Of a DNA stretch of 64,000 bases, positions 1 through 8,720 are shown one piece after another. The stretch comes from Kluyvera genomosp. 1 (lineage in GTDB: Bacteria; Pseudomonadota; Gammaproteobacteria; Enterobacterales; Enterobacteriaceae), in assembly GCF_001266615.1 (NCBI RefSeq), contig NZ_LGHZ01000023.1, forward strand, positions 52,639 to 116,638, in the 5' to 3' direction. Both the position numbers and the translations under genes were made by a program. Within the stretch, counting starts at the first letter, position 1, and every line of letters begins with the position of its first letter. The notes below the pieces were generated by a model. That model ran no database searches. It worked only from the letters and a program-made list of their open reading frames with translations, and had not been told where the DNA came from.

Positions 1-1044
1 GGTATGTTCCTGCAGTGGCTGCTGGGGCCGCTGTCGGACCGTATCGGCCGCCGTCCTGTGATGCTCACCGGCATTATCTGGTTTATCGTCACCTGTCTGG
101 CGACGCTCTTGGTGCAAAATATCGAGCAGTTTACTTTCCTGCGTTTTTTACAGGGGGTGAGCCTGTGCTTTATCGGCGCGGTAGGCTATGCGGCCATTCA
201 GGAGTCGTTCGATGAGGCGACCTGCATCAAGATAACGGCATTGATGGCCAACGTTGCGCTGATTGCACCGCTGTTAGGGCCACTCGTCGGCGCGGCATGG
301 ATCCATCTTGCGCGCTGGGAGAGCATGTTTGTGCTGTTTGCTTTACTGGCAGCCATCTCTTATGTTGGGCTGTTCAAGTCGATGCCCGAAACGGCGACCC
401 GTTTAGGCGAATCGCTTTCATTAAAGGCGCTGGGTCGCGACTATCGCGAAGTCCTGAAAAATGGCCGCTTTGTGGCCGGCGCGCTGGCGACAGGGTTTGT
501 CAGCCTGCCGCTGCTGGCGTGGATTGCCCAATCACCGGTGATTATTATCAGCGGCGAGAAAGCCAGCAGCTACGAATATGGTCTGCTGCAGGTGCCAATT
601 TTCGGCGCGCTGATCCTCGGTAACCTCGTGTTGGCGCGTTTGACCTCACGCCGCACGGTCCGAGAACTGATTATTGCCGGTGGTTATCCGATTATGTTCG
701 GTTTGATTCTGGCGGCTGCGGCGACGGTGGTGTCTTCTCACGCCTATCTGTGGATGACCGCGGGGCTTAGCTTTTACGCCTTTGGGATTGGTCTTGCGAA
801 CGCGGGGCTGGTGCGTCTGACGCTGTTTGCCAGCGACATGAGTAAAGGCACGGTCTCGGCGGCGATGGGGATGCTGCAAATGCTTATCTTCACGGTGGGC
901 ATTGAGCTGAGCAAACACAGCTATCAGCTGGGCGGCATTGGCCTGTTCAGCCTGTTTAATCTGGCGGGCGGCGTGCTGTGGCTGGGGCTGGTGGTGATGT
1001 TCCTGCGCGATAAACGCGTCGGCAGCGGCTTACAGCCAGAGTAA
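1..1044 (+). CDS. mdfA: Multidrug efflux MFS transporter MdfA (5'-truncated by window)
   Basis: C-terminal 346 or so residues of the 410-residue MdfA/Cmr proton-driven multidrug antiporter of the inner membrane. The reading frame is open at base 1; by alignment with E. coli MdfA from memory, the first in-window codon is about Gly65. The MFS loop 2-3 signature [11 protein letters not shown] is present, followed by the LRFLQG segment holding the motif-B arginine (Arg112 in E. coli). Many hydrophobic segments follow. The N-terminal helix with the functional acidic residues Glu26 and Asp34 lies outside the window. It ends at a TAA before a GC-rich hairpin and converges with ybjI. In E. coli ybjG and ybjH lie between these two genes; neither is here. 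Confidence 0.93.
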   Translation, partial: GMFLQWLLGPLSDRIGRRPVMLTGIIWFIVTCLATLLVQNIEQFTFLRFLQGVSLCFIGAVGYAAIQESFDEATCIKITALMANVALIAPLLGPLVGAAWIHLARWESMFVLFALLAAISYVGLFKSMPETATRLGESLSLKALGRDYREVLKNGRFVAGALATGFVSLPLLAWIAQSPVIIISGEKASSYEYGLLQVPIFGALILGNLVLARLTSRRTVRELIIAGGYPIMFGLILAAAATVVSSHAYLWMTAGLSFYAFGIGLANAGLVRLTLFASDMSKGTVSAAMGMLQMLIFTVGIELSKHSYQLGGIGLFSLFNLAGGVLWLGLVVMFLRDKRVGSGLQPE

Positions 1045-1066
1045 TACCGACAGGCGCTAAGTAGGA

Positions 1067-1088
1067 CCGGGCTACCGCAGTAGCCCGG
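1067..1088. terminator. Hairpin between convergent mdfA and ybjI
   Basis: A perfect 9-bp stem (CCGGGCTAC / GTAGCCCGG) with a 4-nt loop lies between the mdfA stop and the ybjI stop. There is no real T-tract on either side, so it is a weak intrinsic terminator or an RNA-protecting 3' hairpin. Confidence 0.5.
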
Positions 1089-1095
1089 TGTTCCG

Positions 1096-1908
1096 TCAGG
1101 CAAACGGCGCTTCGCCCTTCAGTGCTTTATCAATGATAGCTAATACGCCTTCCTCATTATTATGCGGCGCATGATAGCCCGCGACCGCTTTTACCGCCTC
1201 GGCGGCGTTAGCCATGGCAAAGCCGTATCCGGCCTGTTTTACCATCTCAATATCATTCCCGCTGTCGCCGAACGCGACCACTTCATGATCAGCAATACCC
1301 CAGCGATCCTGCAATAAACGCAGGCCGTGCGCTTTATGGACGCCCGGAATTATCAGGTCGATACTGCCGTGGCCGGTGGTCACCGCCGTCAGCAAATGGC
1401 CGAGTTTAGCATCCAGCGTGGTTTGCATCTGCGGGACTTTGTCATCAGGAATATTCAGGGCGAACTTCAGAATGGTGTCATCAATATTGTCGAAATTATC
1501 CACCAGTTCGATGCGGTGATAGTAATGCTCAGCAATCTGATGGAAATGCGAATCATAACTTTTCAGCGTATAGGCGCTGGCTTTACCACAGGCGATAATC
1601 TCAATTTCCGGACGGGTTAGCAGGAAATCGACAATCTGCTGGAAGTGGTCGCGCGGCATTGAGCAGTTATAGACATCTTCGCCTGCATCACGCACCCAGC
1701 CGCCGTTTTCGGCTACGAAGGCAATTTCCTCGACGATTTCCGGGAAGAAAGAGGCTAACTGGTAATACTGGTTACCGCTAGCAACCACGAAACGAATCTG
1801 CTGTTCTTTCATCTGTTGATACTGCTGACGAAAACGCTCGCGGTTGTACGTTTTCTTATCGTTCAGGAACGTGCCATCCATGTCTACGGCGATCAATTTA
1901 ACGCTCAT
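1096..1908 (-). CDS. ybjI: HAD-superfamily Cof-type phosphatase YbjI
   Basis: 270-residue Cof-type (subclass IIB cap) haloacid-dehalogenase phosphatase. In E. coli this family member is reported to dephosphorylate FMN and the riboflavin intermediate 5-amino-6-(5-phospho-D-ribitylamino)uracil. Visible motifs: motif I DMDGT at residues 9-13 (nucleophile Asp9, acid/base Asp11), motif II SGN at 44-46, and the C-terminal GDSGND metal-binding motif. Length matches E. coli YbjI (271). Its start codon overlaps the ybjJ stop by one base (TAATG arrangement), so the two are probably translationally coupled, ybjJ first. The exact physiological substrate is not shown by the sequence. Confidence 0.93.
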   Translation of the reverse strand: MSVKLIAVDMDGTFLNDKKTYNRERFRQQYQQMKEQQIRFVVASGNQYYQLASFFPEIVEEIAFVAENGGWVRDAGEDVYNCSMPRDHFQQIVDFLLTRPEIEIIACGKASAYTLKSYDSHFHQIAEHYYHRIELVDNFDNIDDTILKFALNIPDDKVPQMQTTLDAKLGHLLTAVTTGHGSIDLIIPGVHKAHGLRLLQDRWGIADHEVVAFGDSGNDIEMVKQAGYGFAMANAAEAVKAVAGYHAPHNNEEGVLAIIDKALKGEAPFA

Positions 1909-3110
1909 TAGTGATTCTCCATTACAGCGCGGGGTTCGGGTTTAGCCACCGCTTTCGCGACTATCGCGGCAATCAGGACCAGCGCCAGTACGGCCAGCAT
2001 TGCGCTGCGCAGACCGTAATGTTCGCCGAGGAAGCCGAGCAGCGGCGGCCCTACCAGGAACGCCAGATACCCGGTGGTGGCAACAACGCTCACGCGGGTA
2101 GGGGCATCCGGGCCGGTGTCGCTGGCAGCGGAAATGGTCAGTGGGAAACCAAGCGATGCGCCCAGGCCCCACAGAATAACCGACACCCCTGCAACCCACG
2201 GGCTGTCGACAAAGATTATCAGGGCAATGCCCAATGCGCCCATCAGCGCGCTGGCACGAACCACGGTGACGCGGCTGTAGCGGTCAATAAACCAGCCGCC
2301 GGTGAATCGGCCGACTGTCATGCCCAGCGTAAAGCCGGCATAAATCAGCGAGCCGGAAGTGGGGCTAAAGCCGTGGCCGTCAACCATCAATAGCGGCAGC
2401 CAGTCGTTCGCGGAGCCTTCGGCAAAGGCCATCGCCAGCACCACCACGCCAATCAGCATCAACTGCCCGTCGCGCCAGAACGGCACGCCTTTTTCCTGAT
2501 GCTGTGCGTTCTCGGCCTCGTTGCGTCCGGTACCGTCCGGAATGGCTTTGATAGCGATGGCGATGGGAGCAATGCCAATCAGCGCGGCGACCAGAATATG
2601 CCACATTGCCGGCAGGCCGAAAGCGGTCACTGCCATGCCAACGCCTGCGCCGACCAGGGTGCCGAAGCTGTAGAAGCCGTGCATCATCGGCAGCACGGTT
2701 TTTTTCATTTCGCGCTCAACCGCAGCGCCTTCGACGTTAATCGCAACTTCCGCCGAGCCGAAGCTGGCGCCGAATATCGCCAGACCAAAGGCAAAGACCC
2801 ACGCGGAGCTGAGATACAGCGCCAGGCTTAGGATCATCATGCCAACTAAAGCGCATGACATGGTGGTACGGATGACGGCGCGGGTACCGAATCGTTTCAC
2901 TAAAAAGGCCGAACAAAGGATGCCGCTCATTGAACCAATCGACAGGCCAAAGAGTACGATGCCCATTTCGGCGGTAGAAACGGACAAAATATCGCGGATT
3001 GCCGGAGTACGCGTGGCCCAGGAGGCCATCAATAAACCGGGTAAAAAGAAGAACATAAAGAGTGCCCACATCCGCAGTTGCAGGGCTTTACGGGAGGTTA
3101 ACGTTGTCAT
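1908..3110 (-). CDS. ybjJ: MFS inner-membrane protein YbjJ
   Basis: 400-residue predicted MFS transporter of unknown substrate. The frame extends upstream to 3287, but I place the start at the ATG at 3110. From there the protein aligns end to end with E. coli YbjJ (402 residues), and the longer N-terminus is not hydrophobic and would cross into rcdA. Hydrophobic segments run throughout, beginning at [17 protein letters not shown]. The mid-protein loop carries the usual basic stretch, and [14 protein letters not shown] is the domain-2 A-like motif. It is divergent from the TetR gene rcdA across an 81-bp gap holding palindromes, so control by that regulator is likely (inference). Confidence 0.9.
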   Translation of the reverse strand: MTTLTSRKALQLRMWALFMFFFLPGLLMASWATRTPAIRDILSVSTAEMGIVLFGLSIGSMSGILCSAFLVKRFGTRAVIRTTMSCALVGMMILSLALYLSSAWVFAFGLAIFGASFGSAEVAINVEGAAVEREMKKTVLPMMHGFYSFGTLVGAGVGMAVTAFGLPAMWHILVAALIGIAPIAIAIKAIPDGTGRNEAENAQHQEKGVPFWRDGQLMLIGVVVLAMAFAEGSANDWLPLLMVDGHGFSPTSGSLIYAGFTLGMTVGRFTGGWFIDRYSRVTVVRASALMGALGIALIIFVDSPWVAGVSVILWGLGASLGFPLTISAASDTGPDAPTRVSVVATTGYLAFLVGPPLLGFLGEHYGLRSAMLAVLALVLIAAIVAKAVAKPEPRAVMENH

Positions 3111-3139
3111 CCATTCAAATCGGGTCGGAAAGTGTGCAG

Positions 3140-3171
3140 ACAACACTAACAAGGTTGTGTACATTTGTACA
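3140..3171. promoter_or_regulatory. Candidate TetR-type operator between ybjJ and rcdA
   Basis: The divergent intergenic region holds a clean inverted repeat, TGTACA-TT-TGTACA (3158-3171). A second one, ACAAC-N9-GTTGT, spans 3140-3158 and abuts it. Palindromes between a TetR gene and its divergent neighbour are the usual place for autoregulation. Binding by RcdA is inferred, not shown. Confidence 0.5.
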
Positions 3172-3191
3172 TAACCTGAAAGAGGAGAGTT

Positions 3192-3740
3192 ATGGCTCGT
3201 CGACCGAATGACCCGCAGCGTCGTGCGCGTATTATTGATGCGACCCTCGAAACCATCGCCATCCATGGGATTAGTGCGGTCACGCACCGCAAAATCGCCA
3301 GCTGCGCTGATGTTCCATTAGGCTCAATGACCTACTATTTCGACGGTATCGAAGCGCTGTTGGGCGAAGCCTTTGGTATCTTCACCGCGCGAATGTCGGA
3401 AGAGTACACCGGTTTTTTTGCTGGCGTGACTACCGTTGACGGCGCCTGCGATGCAGTGGCGGAGCTGATTTTCAGCAGCCAGGTCACCACGCCGAAAAAT
3501 ATGACTCTGATGTATCAACTCTATGCGCTTGCCAGCAGTACGCCATCGCTGAAGGCGGTACTGCAAAACTGGATGCGCCGCAGCCAGCAAACCTTAGAGC
3601 AGTGGTTCGATCCGGTCACCGCCCGCGCGCTCGACGCGTTTATCGAGGGGATGACGCTGCATTTTGTCACCGATCGCCAGCCACTGGCGCGCGAGGATAT
3701 CCGAAAAATGGTAGGGCGGATTGCGGGAGAGAGTGCGTAA
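3192..3740 (+). CDS. rcdA: TetR-family regulator RcdA (YbjK)
   Basis: 182-residue TetR-family DNA-binding regulator matching E. coli YbjK/RcdA, described as an activator of the biofilm master gene csgD and other stress genes. The N-terminal helix-turn-helix spans roughly residues 28-50 ([11 protein letters not shown]...[10 protein letters not shown]). The C-terminal ligand/dimer domain ends with the conserved [19 protein letters not shown] segment. A good ribosome-binding site (AGAGGAG) lies just upstream of the ATG. It is divergent from ybjJ. Downstream is a block of genes absent from E. coli at this place. Confidence 0.92.
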   Translation: MARRPNDPQRRARIIDATLETIAIHGISAVTHRKIASCADVPLGSMTYYFDGIEALLGEAFGIFTARMSEEYTGFFAGVTTVDGACDAVAELIFSSQVTTPKNMTLMYQLYALASSTPSLKAVLQNWMRRSQQTLEQWFDPVTARALDAFIEGMTLHFVTDRQPLAREDIRKMVGRIAGESA

Positions 3741-3782
3741 AAGCGTATACGCTTAGGCAAACTCTTTTGCCGAGGCGTTGCG

Positions 3783-4169
3783 ATGACGACAGCATTATCC
3801 GGCGGCTGCCTGTGCGGCCGCATCACCTTTACTGCCATGAATCCCACCAACGTCCACAGTTGTTCATGCGACCTCTGCCAAAAGCACACTGGCGGCCAGA
3901 CTGTAGTATGGCTGGAGTTTGCCGCCGACGATGTCCAGTGGACGGGCGAGGGCGGACGGCCTGCCACCTGGCGTTCGTCTGATGTTTCCAGCCGCGCTTT
4001 CTGCCCACAGTGCGGCAGCTCGCTGGGTGCGATTGATGACGGCCCAATGATTGCGCTGCTGAGCGGGGTATTTAATCAAAATCAGAGCGAGACCTTTGCG
4101 CCCCTCTTTCATTCGTTCGAGGATATGAAACCGCAGTGGTGGCGCGAGATTTTGCCGGATGGGGGGTGA
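3783..4169 (+). CDS. GFA-family zinc protein (GSH-dependent formaldehyde-activating fold)
   Basis: 128-residue GFA/CENP-V-fold protein. The zinc-binding cysteine pattern is complete: CLC at residues 9-11, C27/C29/C32 in SCSCDLCQKHTGG, and CPQCGS with C74 and C77. The family is named for glutathione-dependent formaldehyde-activating enzyme, but most members have no proven activity, so the substrate is unknown. It lies 42 bp after rcdA in the same direction and may be read with it. At the E. coli locus rcdA is followed by rybB and ybjL, so this is accessory. Confident as to fold, not function. Confidence 0.85.
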   Translation: MTTALSGGCLCGRITFTAMNPTNVHSCSCDLCQKHTGGQTVVWLEFAADDVQWTGEGGRPATWRSSDVSSRAFCPQCGSSLGAIDDGPMIALLSGVFNQNQSETFAPLFHSFEDMKPQWWREILPDGG

Positions 4170-4455
4170 GGGGGGGATTTTGTCTCAGATGTAAAATTGA
4201 TGCTTCTGGTCGTTACCGCGCACAACCGCGCACACGTGCATATTCTGGATGTCAGAAATGAGCTAGCCGCTGCAATATGCCCGGAGGCTTACGTGTAGGT
4301 GAGGTCGTTTATGCTGCCAGCTTAGCGAGGCAGTGAAAGTTAGAGGTATAAATGTAAGGCGGAGCATAAGATGAGTGTGTTAAGGGGATGAAAGTGACAA
4401 TTACGGCGCAGAGATACCCGTTCTCGTCACTTAGCTGGAACTCGAGTTGTTTAGA
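4170..4455. other. Gene-poor gap in accessory block 1
   Basis: About 286 bases between two convergent genes. I see no credible ORF, tRNA or mobile-element end. Only short irregular repeats (a repeated ACCGCGCACA-like word near 4215-4235) are visible. It may be decayed sequence from the event that brought in this block. Confidence 0.4.
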
Positions 4456-4767
4456 TTAAAATACAACAATGCCTTTGACTGGTGCGCCCGCACTGCGGAT
4501 TTCGCCACTACCGTATGAAGTTACTTTTCCGTTCTCAAAGGTAACGTAGTAATCACCCTTATCCCATCCCCAGCCAGATACCAACCGGTTGCTGTACTGA
4601 ATTTGTTCGGTACTTCCTTTAACTGAATCACCGTCTGGCGTTCCCAACAAATCAATAACCTGCTGTTTGGTCATACCAACCTGAACATTGTGAATTTTCT
4701 CGCCAGTGGTACATCCCGCTAACATTGCAACGACGCAGCCAATCATCACCAGTTTTTTTAAATACAT
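4456..4767 (-). CDS. Small BamE/SmpA-fold lipoprotein
   Basis: 103-residue predicted lipoprotein. A lysine-containing signal peptide ends in the lipobox L16-A17-G18-C19. Threonine and glycine follow Cys19, with no Asp at +2, so outer-membrane sorting is expected. The mature part has the NVQVGMTKQQVIDLLGTPD segment typical of the SmpA/OmlA (BamE) fold, followed by beta-rich sequence. It is not BamE itself, whose locus and sequence differ. A weak Shine-Dalgarno (TGAGA) precedes the ATG. Neighbours on this strand are a GIY-YIG protein upstream and the GFA gene, convergent. Function unknown; probably envelope-located. Confidence 0.75.
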   Translation of the reverse strand: MYLKKLVMIGCVVAMLAGCTTGEKIHNVQVGMTKQQVIDLLGTPDGDSVKGSTEQIQYSNRLVSGWGWDKGDYYVTFENGKVTSYGSGEIRSAGAPVKGIVVF

Positions 4768-4924
4768 TTTTAATTCTCAATGGATTACGAGCAGTTATTA
4801 TTTTCGAATTCTCTTTATTCAATATTGATCACACGCCAAAGTATGCACTGATTGTACCTGGTATTTGTTGGTATCTGGCGAGTCGATAGCACTCACTTGA
4901 GCTGTATCGATATCAGGACTGGTG

Positions 4925-5530
4925 TTAAGCAACGGGTTTTTTCAATCGTCTGCTGTAACCTGACTCGTCAGCAATCTCCAGTCGTTTCGCCTCTGCCATG
5001 GCTTTACTCCGCATCGCGGAAAGCAAAGGTTTAAAGGCGTGGGCGTTCCCCTGGATATTTAATGGTAACGCGATGCTGCTTATCAGGCTTTCTTCCAGAA
5101 CCCAGGGCTCATTGTGCGCAACCCAATGCACTTTCGCGTTTTGTTCCATCCAGCTATCCAGCCATTGTTCTCCGGCATGTGTGAAGGTGGTTCTGGTTCC
5201 TGAGCCGACGCGGCGAAGGGGGAAATGGCTTTCTGCCGCAAGTAAGATCCCGAGTGTTCGCCGAAGCGTTGAACCCTCAGCATTACCGCTGTAATGGGTT
5301 TTGATACGTGTTTTGAGATTGGCTTTGCTGTTGGGTTTGCCCTTTTTATCGGGTGAGATACCGACATAAAGTAGGGTATAGCCATCTTTTTCAATACATT
5401 CATCGGTTGGCACACCGCCAGGTATCTCTTTAAACCACCAAAAGTACACACCATTTGTCGCAGGAACGGGTGTTAGCCTGCTCATTACCTCTGCTCTGCC
5501 ATAGGTTTTTTCAGGGTAAAACGCAAACAT
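4925..5530 (-). CDS. GIY-YIG nuclease-like protein
   Basis: 201-residue protein with the landmarks of the GIY-YIG fold: N26-G-V-Y29 and L54-Y-V-G57 (the two strands that name the family), Arg75 in LKTRIKTHY, the conserved glutamate in LEESLI (146-147) and a late asparagine in PLNIQG. These are the expected positions of the catalytic Tyr, Arg and Glu. No additional DNA-binding domain is recognisable, so it could be a stand-alone nuclease of unknown target. It is upstream of the lipoprotein gene on the same strand and downstream of rybB. It is absent from the E. coli locus. Confidence 0.7.
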   Translation of the reverse strand: MFAFYPEKTYGRAEVMSRLTPVPATNGVYFWWFKEIPGGVPTDECIEKDGYTLLYVGISPDKKGKPNSKANLKTRIKTHYSGNAEGSTLRRTLGILLAAESHFPLRRVGSGTRTTFTHAGEQWLDSWMEQNAKVHWVAHNEPWVLEESLISSIALPLNIQGNAHAFKPLLSAMRSKAMAEAKRLEIADESGYSRRLKKPVA

Positions 5531-5712
5531 ACCTAATCCTCACTATCACTGTTTGTTTGATTTTATTCGATAGATGAGGGGAATGTCATATCTCAAATGC
5601 GTGTATGGAGTGAATGTTTAAAGTCAGGTTTAGCAGGGAGATGGATGCTTTATTACGGAGTTTAGAGGGGAGATCTGGCTGGCTGATTCGAACAGTTCTG
5701 AATTTTAGGCAA

Positions 5713-5793
5713 CAAAAAACCCATCAACCTTGAACCAAAGATGGCGGGGTTGATGGGCTCCACAAAATGGGGACATCAAAGAAAAGCAGTGGC
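5713..5793 (-). ncRNA. rybB: RybB small RNA (sigma-E dependent)
   Basis: Hfq-binding small RNA that base-pairs with outer-membrane protein mRNAs. Read on the minus strand, the RNA begins GCCACTGCTTTTCTTTGATG, identical from memory to the E. coli RybB 5' seed region. It continues with the AGCCCATCAACC core and ends in a perfect 10-bp terminator stem (5720-5729 with 5748-5757) and a T6 tract. The apical loop differs slightly from E. coli. The gene keeps its place just downstream of ybjL on the same strand, but here about 2 kb of accessory genes separate it from rcdA. Confidence 0.95.
5720..5757 (-). terminator. Intrinsic terminator of rybB
   Basis: A perfect 10-bp stem (CCCATCAACC / GGTTGATGGG), read on the minus strand, is followed directly by TTTTTTGTT. 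It is the 3' end of RybB. It may also stop ybjL read-through, as no other strong terminator lies after ybjL. Confidence 0.9.
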
Positions 5794-5798
5794 ACTAA

Positions 5799-5826
5799 TT
5801 AAGACTTGCGCCCGGTCAAAAAGTTC
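5799..5826 (-). promoter_or_regulatory. Sigma-E promoter of rybB
   Basis: On the minus strand a GAACTT -35 element (5826-5821) is followed after 16 bases by TCTTAA (5804-5799). The inferred RNA start is at 5793, 6 bases downstream of the -10 element. GAACTT with 15-16 bp spacing to a TC-rich -10 is the RpoE pattern, as known for E. coli rybB. Confidence 0.75.
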
Positions 5827-5875
5827 TGCGTTGCGCAAAATTATTTTTCTTTTCTTTGTTTTTCCCCGAGCAAGG

Positions 5876-7564
5876 CTAGCCGCCGAGCCCTGGCCAGATG
5901 ATGATAATCAACGTACCGGCCAATGTTAACAATACGTTAGCGATAGCGTAGGTGCCTGCGTAGCCGAGCGCAGGAATGTTACTGCGCGCGGTGTCGCTGA
6001 TAATTTCCATGGCCGGTGCGCAGGTACGTGCCCCCATAATCGCCCCGAACAGCAGTGCGCGGTTCATTCGCAGAATGTATGCACCGAACAAGAAGCAGAT
6101 AACGACCGGGATCAGGCTGACGAACAATCCGGCGACCAGCATTTGCCCACCGACCACGCCGAGACCGTTACCGATGCCGCTACCGGCGCTCAGGCCAACG
6201 CCAGCCATAAACACCATCAGACCAAATTCTTTCACCATATTCAGCGCACCCTGCGGGATGTAACCGAAAGTTGGGTGGTTGGCACGCAGGAAGCCCAGCA
6301 TGATACCGGCGAACAGCAGGCCGGCTGCATTGCCGACGCCGAAATTGAAGTTGCTAAACTGGAAGGTGATCATGCCGATCATCAGGCCTACAATAAAGAA
6401 GGCGCAGAAAGCCAGAAGGTCGGTCACCTGGCTGTGGATCGAGACGAAGCCGATGCGGTCGGCGACGGTTTTCACGCGGCGCGCGTCGCCGCTCACCTGC
6501 AGTACGTCACCTTTGTTGAGCACAATGTTGTCGTCAATCGGCATCTCAATCTGGCTGCGAATCACGCGGTTCAGGAAGCAACCGTGGTCGGTCAGCTTCA
6601 GCTGCGCCAGGCGGCGGCCAACAACATTGTGGTTTTTGACCACAATCTCTTCGGTGACGATACGCATATCCAGCAGATCGCGGTCGAAAACCTCTTTACC
6701 GTTACGGAAGCTTGGGTCGAGGCGCGCATGTGCGTCCGGATAGCCTACCAGCGAAATCTCATCGCCCATTTGCAGCACCGCGTCGCCGTCTGGGTTGGCA
6801 AGGATACCGTTACGACGGATACGTTCGATATAGCACCCGGTCTGGCGATAGATGCCCAGCTCGCGCAGATTTTTACCGTCGGCCCAGGCCACCAGTTCCG
6901 GGCCAACGCGATAGGCGCGGATCACCGGCAGATAGACTTTACGATTGGTGTCGGTGTCCAGACCGCGCTCGCGCGCGATTTGCTGGGCGCTGGTTTGCAG
7001 ATCCTGATGCTGGAACTTAGGCATATAACGCGCGGCAACAATCAGGCTAACCAGACCAATCAGGTATGTTAATGCATAACCGAGGCTGAGGTGATCCTGC
7101 GCCTGCGCTAGCAGACCGGCTTCCATGCCTGAGTGGCGTAGCGTATCGCCCGCGCCAACCAGCACCGGGGTCGATGTCATCGAGCCTGCCAGCAAACCGG
7201 CCGTCAGACCGATATCCCAGCCAAATAGCTTACCGAGTCCGAGGGCAATCAGCAGCGCACTGCCAACCATCACCAGACCGAGCATCAGATAATTCTTGCC
7301 GTCGCGGAAGAAAATAGAAAAAAAGTTGGGTCCTGCTTCTACGCCGACGCAAAAAATAAACAGCATAAAGCCCAGGTTAAGGGCTTCGGTGTTAATACTG
7401 AAGTGTTGCTGCCCTAATAAGAGAGAAACCACTAAAACGCCAATGGAATTACCAAGTTGGATAGAGCCCAGACGTAATTTACCGAGGCAAAGCCCCAGCG
7501 CTAATACCACGAATAATAACAGGATGTAATTCCCGTTTAACAAATCTGCGACGTTTATATTCAC
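5876..7564 (-). CDS. ybjL: YbjL, AAE-family putative transporter with two RCK_C domains
   Basis: 562-residue inner-membrane protein of the aspartate:alanine exchanger (AAE) family, almost identical in layout to E. coli YbjL (561). Order: N-terminal transmembrane bundle (about residues 1-180), then two soluble RCK_C (TrkA-C) domains around 205-375 ([17 protein letters not shown]... and [20 protein letters not shown]...), then a second transmembrane bundle. The internal [18 protein letters not shown] and [34 protein letters not shown] segments are the related halves of the transport core. Substrate unproven. It is divergent from ybjM over a 275-bp gap, with rybB just downstream. Confidence 0.94.
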   Translation of the reverse strand: MNINVADLLNGNYILLLFVVLALGLCLGKLRLGSIQLGNSIGVLVVSLLLGQQHFSINTEALNLGFMLFIFCVGVEAGPNFFSIFFRDGKNYLMLGLVMVGSALLIALGLGKLFGWDIGLTAGLLAGSMTSTPVLVGAGDTLRHSGMEAGLLAQAQDHLSLGYALTYLIGLVSLIVAARYMPKFQHQDLQTSAQQIARERGLDTDTNRKVYLPVIRAYRVGPELVAWADGKNLRELGIYRQTGCYIERIRRNGILANPDGDAVLQMGDEISLVGYPDAHARLDPSFRNGKEVFDRDLLDMRIVTEEIVVKNHNVVGRRLAQLKLTDHGCFLNRVIRSQIEMPIDDNIVLNKGDVLQVSGDARRVKTVADRIGFVSIHSQVTDLLAFCAFFIVGLMIGMITFQFSNFNFGVGNAAGLLFAGIMLGFLRANHPTFGYIPQGALNMVKEFGLMVFMAGVGLSAGSGIGNGLGVVGGQMLVAGLFVSLIPVVICFLFGAYILRMNRALLFGAIMGARTCAPAMEIISDTARSNIPALGYAGTYAIANVLLTLAGTLIIIIWPGLGG

Positions 7565-7839
7565 GGAGTCTAACTTATTGTTTACCAGTAACGTGTTGAA
7601 AGGAATGGCTATTTGGTCTACTGTTGACCAAGGGCTATGGCATGTGTGCTGCTATCCTGTACCCGCAGAATAACCAGAAAATAGCGGACGATAGTTTAAT
7701 CGTTCCTGGCAGCTACTGCTAGTAACAATCGCTTTTAGCACAGAAGTGTTTTGGCATGGAAAGCCAATGACTTTATCTGACTGGGCGTCTGAAAAGACGA
7801 AGTCTGGATTTCGATAGAGAGATTTTTCAGGAGAAGCGT

Positions 7840-8226
7840 GTGAAAAATGAACGCGGTTGGGCAGGTATAATTTGCTGCTTCATCTTATTTATTGTGGTTT
7901 TTTGTTCACTGGTTTTACAGGTGAAGGGCGCTTTTCGTGCATCCGGTACGCCTGAGCTGGGTTTGTTGTTTTTTTTGATTCCTGGCGTCGTTTCCAGCTT
8001 TATTTCCTCGCGCCGTCGGGTGATGCGTCCGCTGCTGGGTGCCATTCTGGCCGCACCATTGTGTCTGTTGATGACGCGCGTTTTCTTTATTAGCGATCGT
8101 TCATTGTGGCAGGAGATGGCGTGGTTATTCAGCGCTATCTTTTGGTGTGCGCTGGGGGCGCTGTGCTTTTTGTTCGTCAGTTCACTGTTGGGTGACAAAC
8201 GCCGGGAAGGAAAACGCCCGCTGTAA
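7840..8226 (+). CDS. ybjM: Inner-membrane protein YbjM
   Basis: 128-residue small membrane protein of unknown function, matching E. coli YbjM (125). It has four hydrophobic segments, starting with GIICCFILFIVVFCSLVLQV at about residues 9-28, and ends in a basic tail. It starts at a GTG preceded by CAGGAGAAGC, a good ribosome-binding site. The stop codon lies inside the loop of the hairpin that terminates the convergent grxA transcript, so the two 3' ends share one structure. Confidence 0.9.
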   Translation: MKNERGWAGIICCFILFIVVFCSLVLQVKGAFRASGTPELGLLFFLIPGVVSSFISSRRRVMRPLLGAILAAPLCLLMTRVFFISDRSLWQEMAWLFSAIFWCALGALCFLFVSSLLGDKRREGKRPL

Positions 8227-8235
8227 AAGCGGGCG
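8215..8235 (-). terminator. grxA terminator overlapping the ybjM stop
   Basis: An 8-bp stem (CGCCCGCT / AGCGGGCG) with a 5-nt loop is followed, on the minus strand, by TTTTCC. The ybjM TAA lies within it at 8224-8226, which is a compact convergent arrangement. Confidence 0.75.
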
Positions 8236-8247
8236 CTGGAATCGTTC

Positions 8248-8511
8248 TTAAGCAAACAGGCCGAGGTTTTCTTTCGCCCAGGCTTCAAAATCTGTACATC
8301 CGCCGATGTGCTGCTGATCGACAAAAATCTGTGGCACGGTTTCAACCGGTTTACCCACCGTTTTTTCCAGATCGGCTTTGGTGATGCCTTCCGCATGAAT
8401 GTCGACGTAACGGTAGTTAAAATCGTCACGCTCCTGAGTCAGTTTCTCCGCCAGCTCTTTTGCACGAACACAGTAAGGGCAGCCAGGACGACCAAAAATA
8501 ACGGTAAACAT
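8248..8511 (-). CDS. grxA: Glutaredoxin 1
   Basis: 87-residue cytosolic glutathione-disulfide oxidoreductase that reduces ribonucleotide reductase, OxyR and PAPS reductase in E. coli. Thioredoxin fold with the CPYC active site at residues 11-14, the cis-proline region VETVPQIFVD and the glutathione-binding GGCTDFEAW near residue 70. E. coli has Tyr where this protein has Cys in GGCTDF, which adds a third cysteine. It is divergent from ybjC-nfsA-rimK over about 209 bp; in E. coli grxA is OxyR-controlled. Confidence 0.95.
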   Translation of the reverse strand: MFTVIFGRPGCPYCVRAKELAEKLTQERDDFNYRYVDIHAEGITKADLEKTVGKPVETVPQIFVDQQHIGGCTDFEAWAKENLGLFA

Positions 8512-8637
8512 ATGTCTCTCCTTAAACGAGCGGACTAATCAATGTGCCTCTCGGCGAATGGCGCTTATCATGCCGCGCGGTGGATAAAGGGGAAAGAAGG
8601 TTTTGCCTGTTATTACGATTCATCCAGGCTATGTTTG

Positions 8638-8670
8638 GCTAAATATTTTTTGCAGGCTTGCCGTTATACT
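8638..8670 (+). promoter_or_regulatory. Candidate ybjC-nfsA-rimK promoter with mar/sox-box half
   Basis: A good -10 (TATACT, 8665-8670) lies 51 bp before ybjC. At the matching -35 position there is no good hexamer. Instead GCTAAAT (8638-8644) fits the conserved RYYAAAY half of the MarA/SoxS/Rob box, an arrangement expected of a class II activated promoter. The other half (GCAC) is poor. In E. coli this operon is in the SoxRS regulon. Confidence 0.4.
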
Positions 8671-8720
8671 CGTCGTCAATAGCGTAAGAAAATGCGGTAC
8701 AGGTTCACTGGAGGAAAAGT

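Noticed and set aside
6143..7072. 309-codon open frame opposite ybjL
   Set aside because: A shadow of a strongly conserved gene; the composition is histidine/alanine/valine-rich with no domain.
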